Source of the DNA: Liolophura sinensis
Taxonomy: Eukaryota > Mollusca > Polyplacophora > Chitonida > Chitonidae
Direction of reading: 5' to 3'
Length of the DNA: 64,000 nt
Assembly: GCF_032854445.1 (NCBI RefSeq)
Contig: NC_088295.1
Coordinates: forward strand, 69,223,058-69,287,057
The notes beneath the pieces were generated by a model, which was not told where the DNA came from, searched no databases, and saw only the letters and a program-made list of their open reading frames with translations. Shown piece after piece: positions 22,337 to 34,400 of the stretch. The position numbers were made by a program, and so were the translations under genes. Numbering within the stretch: position 1 is the stretch's first letter; the number at the start of each line of letters is the position of its first letter.

Positions 22337-24181
22337 ATTTAGTCACATAAACGTGCAAACCATACAATCAGCAGAGTATCTATATTCTACTTATTATAAA
22401 TATAGAGGTATAATATATAACATCTCCAGGTCGCGGGAACTCGCGCCCTGTAAATTGCAAGAGTGTATCAAAATACACTTTTGATTTGTCAGAACATTGC
22501 CGGATATCAGTGGAAAACAATAATATTGATCTATTATAAGGATGTTTTATGGACCGTATTAGCATAAATATTCATTATTACGTGATAATTTTCATGCCGA
22601 TGTTCGTATAATACACTTTTCAGATTGTTATAATACGGTTTCAGTTTCCAAACAAGGTTCAACTTATACAAATATCCAAAGAACTGAGAAATGAAAACCT
22701 GCAGTACTTGGCACTGAAGGCCAGTGTCACACAGGCTAAACAAGTAAGAGATCTGAGAAAGACATGCAGGTGTGTTTATTGTATATATAGAAGGAGCAAA
22801 AGGTAGAGAACAGGGCTTGATACGCACAGCGATGTCTTGCGCGGTGCGGTCCAATCAGTTCTTACAACTGCATGTCAAAATGGATGGCCATCCATCTTCT
22901 TGACAAAGCATGTTACAGACACGTGCATGTAAGGCTACCTGACAGATTTTTTGAAACTGCTGTAGTCTGTGTATAGGCCTATAAATACAAAAGAGTAAGA
23001 CCAGAGCAGCGACAACAGTGTGACAACTGACAAACGTACGCGGTGTAGGAGCCTACAGAACATCTGTCTACGGTAACTTTTGGATGGGTATTTTATTGTT
23101 CGGGCGGGTTTATGTTTAATAGTGTATTCAAGAATGCAGAACTACAACAATTCGCGTTTTCAAGATCTTTTTAACGTGGTAGAGCGAGAGAAGCCCATAT
23201 AGTCAACTTTTGTGCAGAAAAAGCAGAGCCGATTTTCCCATCCATTGCGAACACTTAAGGTGATCTCTGACAAACTGTCGAAAGGCACAACCTAAAACTG
23301 GGTGAACCAGGCGTGACACGTATATATGGTAACTTCTTTGACGATGATGGCGATTGCATGGGGATGATGTAGTAACTGAATATATACCAGACAGGCCTAT
23401 CTGAAACTGAATAACGAACTACTAAACAGTACCTATAGCCTGCTATCTCAGACACAATTTCAATTGTTTGATTTTTAAAACGCTTGAGAATTAAGGACGA
23501 CAAGCAGTTTGTTGTTACAACTGTAACTTCCCTGAATACATAACAGGAGACTGCAAGAAGGCTAAAAGGGGAATGTTCCTTTGAGCATAGGTAAAACACA
23601 GTCCCACTGAATAACCCGGCAGATTAAAGGGATTTTCATCGGAAGCTGAAGAACGTCAGTCAACGGTAACTTTTGGATAGATAACTTCATTTATCTGGTA
23701 GGTGGTTATTAGGTACTCAAGAATTATTCCCTTACACCAGGATCGTCATACGGTCAATGAAAATGGAGACAATAAGCACCGACTATTGTCCAGTATAACT
23801 GACTAAACTCCCGACTGAAGGCCGCACCTGCCTGTAGCTGCATGCTTGTGTTGACCAGACGGTCAGTGACGGTGACTTTTATCTGGGTTGAAGGGAATTT
23901 GAGTTTGGGTCACACTCTGTTACAACAATTACTGGATTGGCCCAACTTCACAATAATGAAAATCTGTATTCGAGATAAATGATGTTATTACTATCGGCAC
24001 ACATAATCGGGCGGATACGTATAGGACGGGTACATTGCGCTTTGCAAGCTCTCTAACCAGCTAACACGTTTATGAGTTACAAGAAGCCCGGCTTGTAATA
24101 ATAAATGTTACTGTGCTGTAGTCACAAATTCACCCGCAACTTGATTGCTTCTTTTTATTTGTTTATTACTTCTATAATCAA

Positions 24182-24250
<69 letters not shown>

Positions 24251-25626
24251 TATTACATTGTATATATAGCTAACTAATATATATATTATCGCTATAATAT
24301 ATGACTTACGTGACTTGCCGCCACTCACGAATAATCAGTCATGCAGTGGAGTCCTGATTAGTAATGTACAGTCTGGCTAAAGATATTTAATTTAGATAGG
24401 CAAATCATTCGTACCCTCTATGTGCTGTGATTTTATTCTAAAGGTAAAAAAACAGATGATTATCTGATTATATAAATATATGACCACCATCGGGTGTATA
24501 TAACCACTCTGTTGGTGCAGGTTTAACATATGTTATCCAAAACCGTCATACCATCAGGTGATATTCCACATGCCTGGTTTCAGTTTCAGTATATATAAGT
24601 ATGTGTATATTATATGCATAACAGGGCCTAACAGTTTCTGTGCACGGTCGTTCCCCTTTTCCTGTTCTAATTCATAGCGATGTCTGGACTAAATGACATT
24701 TTCCAGTAATATTCACTGACAAACGTAATTAATAAATGAATGGTCTATGATTCACTATTCTCAAGATATAGTGATCCAACAATAGAGAATGACAATTCAT
24801 GAATATATTCAATGATCTTCTTCCGAAAAACAGGAAGTCCATGCAATATTTGAGCTGGAGGGAACTGGATTAATGATATGGAAAGACATTCTTTATCAGA
24901 ATTCGTGATAAAATGGAATCCGTCTTAATCTGAACAGTTCATGCATTTTTCATTATTAGATTGTCCCTATGCAACAAAGTTGAAGGTGGTGGGGGCGGTT
25001 CCGTCGTTTTATATAACATTCATACCACCCCATTCCCATATAGCACAATTTCTACGGAATCGTTATTCTTGGACTTTCAAAAAAAAAACAAGTATTTAGA
25101 TGGTTTTCATTTGTTTTATATATAGCCACGATACGTGCCAGCTTGGGTTCGATTATACACACAAATACACGGCACTGGAACGCTATTTCTATTTCTAAAA
25201 TTAAGTTTTAAGTTTAATACATGGTAAAAATCGAATCAGGATTTCAGGCGACCCAAAACTTGCAGTACATGTATTTCTGGAGGGCAAATTAAGGTACGCC
25301 CACAGAGATGGCCAAGAAGTGAAATAAACGATCTTGAATGCAGTACAGTTTTGGTGTCCCTTTTATGTACATGTACTCTTATTTACCTGGCTTAATATGC
25401 GATGTTATAATTTCTCATTTTACACACCGAAAGTCGCTTTGAATGCTCCCTCCCCTTGTAGCTTTCGTGAAATTCAGGTTTTATGGACGAGTGTGGCCTT
25501 TGTTCTGTACTGAAACGAGCTAAACTATAAGGGGATATAAATATGGAAGTCGAGGGGAAATGGTTGTTCAGCGACATGACATGTATTTCTCCTATCAGAT
25601 GGAAACTGTCGTTCACCACATACCTG
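22337..25626. other. Intergenic, no gene seen
   Basis: No protein similarity recognised in either strand. It holds the long TA tract at 24183, a loose pair of related segments (around 23060-23130 and 23655-23725, sharing GGTAACTTTTGGAT) and many short palindromic AT stretches. Confidence 0.4.
24183..24255. repeat. Long TA microsatellite
   Basis: About 30 uninterrupted TA units followed by ACATATATATT. Further short TATATA runs continue to about 24300. Confidence 0.95.
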
Positions 25627-25968
25627 ACTCAAAAACCCACTTCGGGAGACCCTGGGATCAAACCCGAATAGGGTCATACCAAAGACTATAAAACTGGTAC
25701 TTTCTGCTGCCTCGCTTGGCGCTTAGTACTGAGAGGTTAGGGCCAGAAAACAATAGTGGTTGTCCCTGTGTCAGTATAATGTGACTGGGTGGGGTGTCAT
25801 GTCTGGTGTCTTCAGCATGACACTTCAGTGGCCGCAGAACTTTGTGGCATAGATTAGGCCTGCCACAAGAAGACACAATATATGTACACACACCTAATGA
25901 CTCGTGGTGGTCATATGACTGAAAAATTGAGTACGATGTTAAATCCAAAACATACATACATACAAATA
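25627..25968 (+). mobile_element. SINE family S3, full-length-like copy
   Basis: A box B-like GGGATCAAACCCG is followed by GCTTGGCGCTTAGTACTG, GACTGGGTGGGGTGTCATG and a tail GTCATATGACTGAAAAATTG then GAGTACGATGTTAAAT like S2. Related sequence in reverse orientation lies at 1683-1915 and about 62388-62660. The 144-residue minus ORF here is a by-product of the element. Confidence 0.75.
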
Positions 25969-27360
25969 TCTCCTGACTAAAGGCAGCTCCTAAACCAGAT
26001 AAAACTGAGGTTGTTCTGAGCATCAACAAGTTACCACTGGATGTTCGCTTCTTCACTGTGGGAGTACAACACTTCACTTTCTCTTCGTGCAAATGTCCAC
26101 AGTAACAGTACTAATGACAATTTAAAAGTCTCCCTGTATATAAGTCTGACTATTGCAATTGGAATATGTGATCATTTTTTTCAACATCACAGCAAAGATA
26201 GCAATCAGAAAGATGTAACTGAATTTAAAAGCAACACAGACTGATTAGTATTGTCTCACTTGTTTGTATTTTCCACATTTCATGTACATGTACCTCATGT
26301 ATTTATGAAAACATAACAGATAAAGAATGTTCATGACCATGATCATGATGTAAATATAATCACCCGAAGTTCTGACAACAAAATTCTTAGAGATTACAGT
26401 CTTAGGCTGATATAATTCATATTCAATCTCTAACAAAACTGATACAACTACCTATAAAAAAATAAATGACTAGCCCATTTATAAAGCCTCAGATTATGGG
26501 TGATGGATTAAAGGTCCTTGCAGATTAAAATAACTATGTTAAATATAGCCAGGACATAATAATATTCACAAGGTCTTTTATAATACAATAAGTAGTACCT
26601 GTAAAAGCTAATCCAACCCTTTAAAATGATTTTAAAAAAAACAAACAACAACCCCAAAATAAAATAACGAAAACACACAGGCATTATACTATAATTTTCT
26701 ACATAAAACTTGAACAATGACAATTACATATACCCAGGAATGAAGCAACTGATGTCCAGGCAAGTATTTCTGGGATGAGGTATCATGAGCTGTGGAGACA
26801 TATCCATATCATTTTGTGACAATAAATACATAAATATGTACATCATCAGTTTGAAAGTCATGTATAAACAAATTCCCCCCCAAAAAAGATAAAATTACAA
26901 TAAATAATTTCATATTGTGACACCGGAGAATAGTTTTAGATTTACATCAATAAATATATAAAGAGCTGTGCAAGTACACACATTTCTGCAATGAGGTAAA
27001 TATTGAGTTATACTTTGACACAGAGATGTTAAAAACAATAGGCTTTTGGGTCTAGTAGGCGAACAGAAGACATATACTATAAAGGAGATCTCAGTTATTT
27101 TACACTTCCTCAGAACTCATGAACAGTTCAGTCTACAACATTGCTATGAAAGTGAAGGAAAAATAAAGGAGCAGTGGTGGTAAGTAGTTGCTGAACTTTT
27201 CAACCACTGGTCACTGAAAATTTACAATCCATGAGAGTGTACAGGCAATAACGACACTATTGGACATTTCAGTTACTCTCGTTTTTCCTCAATATTCTTT
27301 ACTAGAAGCCCTTTTTTTGTATTTACCAATACAAAGTACATGTATATAAAAATATAACAT

Positions 27361-27614
27361 TTATGTATTTATTTATTTGATTGGTGTTTTTTGCCGTATT
27401 CAAGAGTATTTCACTAACACTACGGAAGCCAGCATTTTGGTTGGAGGAAACTGGGTAAAGCACAGGGAACACACATGGCCAACTGCAGGTTGCTGGCATA
27501 CCTTCCCACTTATGGCCCGAGAAGAATCCAGCATGAGATGAACTCCCAGTGGCTGTATTGGTGAGAGGCTGGGTCATTGTACTGTGCTAGCATGCTAACC
27601 ACCTCGGCCACACA
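27361..27614 (-). mobile_element. SINE family S1, near full length
   Basis: Tail (ATTTATTTGATTGGTG), body (GGTTGCTGGCATACC) and a diverged head (GTGGCCGAGGTGG... on the minus strand) are all recognisable, with a short deletion near box B. It lies downstream of LIPE. Confidence 0.8.
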
Positions 27615-28124
27615 TAACGCATAACAAGAACAGATATAAGCTGAGTAGATTGCGGCATTCAATAGCCCTGCCCCATCCCAAAAGAACTCGAATAGAATAC
27701 CTGCAAAAGTGTGACAAATCTATAGGGGGCAACCTCGTCTTCAAATATACTGACATATTTCTGTGAAAAGCTTTAAATGAAGCTCAATGCACCTGTCCAG
27801 AGATTAGTTCTCATTTGTTAATCAAAAATATGGCATAATCTCGAATTTGGACAAACATACATCATATGTCATTATCATATACATGTGTACATCCTGCACA
27901 AAAAATGAATGTGTTAAAATTACAAATTCTTCCTAATACTGCTACTGGTTTTATCTGAAATTTTGTACAGCTCTTTAGCAGCACTTTATTACAACTTTAT
28001 ACATAGTTATACACACGTGTAGATGTATATATGTGTGTGTATATACATGTGACACTCAGAATCTTGAATTTATTACAAGGTTAGAAAATATAGCATTCCT
28101 GGAACAAACCACTACTGATCCCCC

Positions 28125-28167
28125 AAGCCCCCCCCCCCCCCCCACACACACACACACACACGCACAC
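28125..28167. repeat. Poly-C plus CA microsatellite
   Basis: A run of about 15 C followed by about 12 CA units, downstream of LIPE. Confidence 0.95.
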
Positions 28168-28472
28168 AAAGTGTCTATTACTTCATACTTAATTAAACTT
28201 TTCAGGACAAAATCCTTGATATTACTAAAACTTGAAGTCAGTCAAGTTTACTTAATCTGTCTTTTCAAAACCCCAACAGCTTTTCCTATGATATTTATAT
28301 TGGCACTAGACATAACTTGTTTCCATCTATAGAATCTAAGATGGTACCCTAAAAACACAATACATACCATCAGGTATGTCTCAGTAGCATTTTTACAAAG
28401 ACAATTAAAATGAACCAAAACAAATCTATAACACTGGCCTTTTTTCACAAAAATAAAGTTTCTTCATGTAAA

Positions 28473-31400
28473 TTAGTCTTGTGGGTGAAATACTGCATCA
28501 ATGAAGGCAATGCAAATGTCCGAGGCATTCTTGGCCTCTTTGTTCACAAGGGCAAAGTTCAAGAAGCCATGGGGCAGGTCATCTATGACATGGAGGTGAA
28601 CAGTCTTACCCAGCCCTCTCAGTTTCTTAGCAAACATGACAGAGTCATCCAGAATAGGGTCTAAATGGCAGGCCTGAAAAAATAAGACAAGTATGTAAAA
28701 ATTTCTGTTTAACACTGCGAAAATAACACTTTGCCACTCTCACATACTGATTATTCGTATAATACAATATCTGGAATGAGTTCATAAAAATTGTCTGAAG
28801 TCTCCAGGAAATTCCGATAAAAATTCAGGTCCTTTTTATTTATTTATTTATTTATTTATTTACTTTTTTTATATTGGTGCTTCACGCGGTACTCAAGCAT
28901 TTCACTCATATGACAGCGGCCAGCGTTGTGGTGAGAGGAAACAGAGCAGAGCCTGAGAGAAACACATGACCATCTGCAGGTTGCTGGGAGATGTATGGCC
29001 GGAGCGGAAGCCAGCACGAGCTGGACTTGAGAGGCTACTAGGTCATTGCGCCGAGCTGACATGCTAACCCCCTTGATCACGGAGGCCTCTTTCAAGTCCT
29101 TTTTCACAAAGCATGTGTAGTTATGCACATTCACAGTTTCCTTAATAAACAATCACGCGAAAATGAATGTATTGCAATTACAATTGCTTATTTCGTGAAA
29201 TCATTCAATATACAGCAATTTCACTACACGGATGAATGAAATACCAGAACCTGGTTTTCTGTTAATTGACATAATCGATGTGGACACAAGCATCGAGAGT
29301 TTCTCTACAATACAGTGTTTAACCACATAAAATTGTAACTTTTATAATCCACATGAAGACTTACCACAAGGTAGACTGGAGGCAGTCCCAGAAGTAGCCC
29401 ATCAGGGGCCAACAGAGGTGACATGAAAGGATTTTTGGCAAGGGTCAGGTGACGGATGACATTCAGAGGAATCTGTTTGGTTCCATAGTTTGGAGCGTAT
29501 GTTGGAGACAACGGGCACTTTGGCAATAGCTTTCCATCCAAGACAGGGGCCGAAAATGTCCTTGGAATGGTGAACAATTTAGATGGTGGCAGTGTAGGTT
29601 TCTCTTGTGTGTCCTTTGGAATATCTAAGCTTAGGTTTCTCTGATGTGACAGTTTAACTCTTCCAGCTTCTGACCATTCACTGCAGGAAGCCAGCCCTGA
29701 CTGCTCGCCCAGGTCACAATGGACACCACTGTCCGGTGTCATTCGACTTCCATCTTTAACCTGATCCCCTGAGACAGCGGGGGCCTGACAGTCTGAAGCT
29801 AGTTCAGTAATCACGTAATCTGCCTCAGACGTCAAGCTGGCAGGGTCAATCTGACAGTTAGGGAGAGTATCAGAGGAGGGTTTGGGGGAATGGTTTGGGG
29901 AGATATTAAACTCGGGCCTCAGTGACACATTGTCCTGCTTCTCGTGTGTTACGGTCTCAGATGGGGAGCACTCTTCAATATACACCCATTCGTCATCGGC
30001 TTTATCGGGGCAGTTGGATGTATCGCCTTTGGAGTCTCTTCTAAACTGACTCTCAGTAGAGGCTGGAGAAGTTCCTGGTGGAGTCCCTGCATAGGCTGAA
30101 AATGACAGTCATACTATAAGTTATCGTGGTGTGGAGAAGGGTAAATTGTGATGTGAATCCTGGGTAAAAAAAAAACCTTTTAAAAACTGATATATGTATC
30201 CATTCCATCCATTAATTACAACAAGCCACTACTATATATATAATGAGTATAGTGTTAATCAAGAATAAAATGTAAATAATTCTAAAATCAAGGGAGACAA
30301 CCAACATCCATGCAGGCATCATGAGAGTCCCTCTACCCTCTTACATAAAACAGTACAAGCAAGGGTCTACCTGGAGGTGAAATGCAACTTTTCTTAGGGA
30401 CAGGTCACAAAAAAAATTCACCTGTTGAAGCGACGGGTAGGCTCAATAAATTTACAATCATGTTTAAGTCAATATCCACGCATGTCTTTGTGAAGTTTGT
30501 ATATTTACTTGGCATTCCCATAATCAAAATGTTGCTGCAAGACTTCTTCATTTTCAGGCCGAACAAGTCAACACTGTTAGGAAATCATTTAGTGGACAAG
30601 GCGGTCAACAATCAACCTATCGTATTTGCGCTATCAATTCTGAGACCAAGCATACCTTCAATGTTGAAGAAGCCATTTCTGTAGGAAACTGTTAAACACC
30701 AGTCAAATAAATAAATAATAAAATGTGAAGTTAATATTTATAGTTCCAGTCTCTTCCTATTGCCCAAAAGTATAGGCCTACAGCTTTAGGACCACACTGC
30801 TAACTTTCCCTGCTTGAGGTTCGGATACTCCACTGATACCCCCGATTTGGTTTTATATACTGCTGAAAGTATGATTTGAGCTGGCAGCTATGTACATAGC
30901 TACAATCGGTATGTGGAAAAAAAGTGACTGAAACCCTTTCATTTTTTCTTGTTTAATTCCTTGATAATGTTAAGCTTTCAATTCCACACTCAAATGATGG
31001 CCATTTTGTTTTTTTGTGTTTCCTTACCAGCCAGACATCTGGAGAGAATGCCCAAAGGCAGGAGTGGGTCCATCAGGGAAAGAAGGCGTGACGGGGAGGG
31101 GGTGTACTGGACAAGAGTTGGTGTATAGGCTGCCATGATACCATCTGCTACACGAATACCAGCTTCCACAGCTTTTAGAGATGTGGAGATCATGAGGTTT
31201 GCCCCAGCACTGTCACCAGCCAAGCATATCACCTCACCGGTGGATCCTACAGTCAAAATATACACAGCATGAGATTTATCCTATAGTGAAAATATATACA
31301 TTAGCATGGGACTTATCCTATAGTGAAAATATACACATCAGCATGGTGATTTATGATCCTATAGTCAAAATATACATATCAGCATGGGATTTATGATAAA

Positions 31401-34400
31401 GTAAATACGTGCACATTAGCTGAGATTTATTCAAAAGTAAATAAATGCACAATAGCATGGGATTTATGTTGCAGGAAAAATATTCATACCAGCAGGAGAT
31501 CCAGTTTTAAAGAAATTAGGGATACCTTAGGTGATTTTCAAGTAGGAACTCTTTTGTCAGCAAAGGTAAAAACAGCATTACGGTGTCATGTGACTTGTGA
31601 AAATGATAGGCAACTTGTGTTGACATTCATTAATCACCTGTTTGAGAGGCACAAATGACACTTCTTTCCTTCAGAAATTTCTCGAGTGAGTGAGTGAATG
31701 CTTGGGGTTTAACGTCGTACTCAACAATTTTTCAGTCATATGACGACGAAGGAATCATTAGGGTGCATGCACGTGTAATGTGCCTCCTTGTTGCAGGACG
31801 GATTTCCACCGCTCTTTTATTTAGTGCTGCTTCACTGAGACGACTTACCGAAGGCAAGTAAGCCGCCCCGCCCGAGCCATTATACTGATACGGGTCAACC
31901 AGTCGTTGCACTATCCCCTTCATGCTGAACGCCAAGCGAGGAAGTTACAACTTCCTCTTTTAAAGTCTTAGGTGTGACTCGACCAAGGATTGATCCTGGA
32001 TCTACTGGTCCCGAAGCGGACGCTCTACCAACTGTGCTATCCAGGCCGGTCGAAACTTCTCGAGTCCACAAACATTTGGAGTCTCAATTCTCTCCATCAT
32101 TCGTCAATTCTAAATGACTTTTTTTTTAAATGACACTTTTTTCAGGCACTCATGTTGTAGTGAATGTGAATAAAAATAGTTGCCTAACATTTTTGACAGG
32201 TCACATGATACAGTTGGACTTTTTCTACCTTCATCGATAAAAGAGTTCAAACTCAAAACTCCCCTATCAGTTGATCTTCATTTCAATTCCTTCAAATCAA
32301 CAGCTTTAAACCAAAGACATGCAATGCAGAGCTAACCTAAGGCTTTTGTTCATTAAACATGTGGAAGGGATCGAGGATATGACTGCACAGTGAAAAAACT
32401 ATTTACTGAGTGGTAAATATGAATGGAGACAGTTAGATACAAGTAAAATGACAAAAATGTCCATTACACAGGTTCACTGGCATGCATTTTTACCTAGTCT
32501 TTGACAGTTGTTTAATATCCAGGCATAAGCATAAAAGCATTCTTCCAAGGCCCTGGGAAACGGGTTTTCCGGTGCAAGGGAATAGTCTATAGAGACAATG
32601 GGCACCTTCAGATCTCGGGCCCACTGACGCAGATACACCTAGAAATAATTACAACTTACGATATGAAAAACAGTAGAAATGATCAGAAGTCATACAAGTA
32701 GATAAAAGAAATACTCTTAATGTGCACATTCAGCTACATGTAAGACATTAAATGCTGTGCATATACTTATTTTCCTGTCACCCAAAATGTTGAAAGTGTT
32801 AGCTTCAAAGTGGAGTGCATATGTAATAAAGCTGCATCAAACAGAAAAACCTGACTTGAAATAGCATTGACCCAGGTGCCTCTTACCAATGCCGTCTCTG
32901 TGAGTTCAAGTCCAGCTCTGCCCGGTTTCCTCCCACCATAATGCTGGCCGCAGTCTTAGTGAAATATTATTGGGTACAGTGTAAAACAACAATCAAATAA
33001 ATAAACATAGCAGCATCTATGTCGGGCTAATAATAAAATATGTCCAATGTAATATTGCTTATTTGACTGAAAATATCTAAAAATTATACTCATCTGATCT
33101 GGGTTTAAAATAATGCAGTACCCAGGACTATTTCACTTTTATGACTGTCAGCTTAATACAAACAGTAAACCTGGAAGGTCCCAGAGAGAACCACAAGGAA
33201 CTTGATGAGGACAAACCCACAGAATTAAGGCTGCAAATAAACCAGCTGAAACTGTGAGCTGGAATAAATCATGTGACTTCATTGGTCGCTGATCAGCTGC
33301 AGTGAGAATCAGACTCTGAATTTTGCATTTTTATGTGGATTTACCAGCAATTAAACAAATTCTGCCGATAGTTTATGGCATATTTATAATATGCAAAGCT
33401 CCAGGATAGGTGTGTAATTCACCACGCCAAAAGCGTTGTCTTGCAAAGAGACAAAACTCCACGTGCCCTAAATCACCAACCTCATGAGACTTGGAGGACT
33501 GTGCAACAAACCCTCCACCATGACAGTGTATAAGCAGGCTGGGGGATAAAGGCTGAATTTTCTTCTTGTTCTTCTTGAAGCCATATTTGTCATTTGGGTC
33601 CTTAACAACGCAACACAAACCATGAATGACTGACATTAAAACGGGTGATACACAGTAGAAGAAGCTCAAGGCCATACTGAGTTGATCTTGTGTTTCTTAT
33701 CTCCAACACTTCCAGAAAACTATGTAGCAAACACAATACAAGAGCATTACCACTGCCAATAGAGAAGAATAACAAGAAAATGTAATCTTACAGACAGAAT
33801 AATAGCACAAATAGCAGTTACAGTTGTTCATAATTTTTGCTTTGTGGATATTTTTGCAGAGGTGGATTTATGCTTGTCTATGAAATACTTGTGTCAAAAA
33901 GCTCCCCTATTATGCTAACGGAGCAAATATAAAGAAATTAATAAATCAACATCAGGAGAAAAAAATGTATACAAACTGATCAATTTAAAATTTTTCCTGT
34001 GGCAATAAATATGAAAAATTTACAAAAACAAAATCAACTTTAGAATGTTGAATTCAACACGATATATTAGTTGCTTATCCCATGTTGAAGGTTCTTCTTT
34101 TTACCTATAATTACTGGATGTCCACATCTTGTTCTTACCTGACCATCTCTGAGATCGTGGGATATCAGTCTTATATTAACTGGCCCTGGGCCAGTGTGGG
34201 CACTTGGTGGCTGGATTGTAACCTCCCTTTTACCATCACTGGAGGTCATTGTGAGCACATCTGGACGGAGCGTTATTAATTCATTCACCTGTACTGAAGG
34301 GCACACTAGGCTTGGCAATTGCTGTCAAAATGAAAAACATTCACAGTCCTGGAGTGGTACACTTGTATTTACATGAATATTTATATCCAACATAGTACAC

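Larger units (their letters stand above)
25969..28472. other. Downstream region of LIPE, likely including its 3' UTR
   Basis: On the minus strand, after the stop at 28473, AATAAA occurs at 27990-27985, about 480 bases on. It is a candidate poly(A) signal. The rest is AT-rich with one SINE (27361-27614) and the C/CA tract. No other gene is recognised. Confidence 0.35.

Noticed and set aside
22337..25626. A hidden gene in the gap
   Set aside because: No exon-like stretch with recognisable protein similarity or paired splice sites was found by reading both strands; a species-specific or noncoding gene cannot be excluded.
25658..26092. 144-residue minus-strand ORF
   Set aside because: It overlaps the S3 SINE and has no recognisable protein features.
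29305..29985. 226-residue minus-strand ORF as a separate gene
   Set aside because: It is part of LIPE exon 30095-29365 read past its donor; phase and similarity place it inside LIPE.
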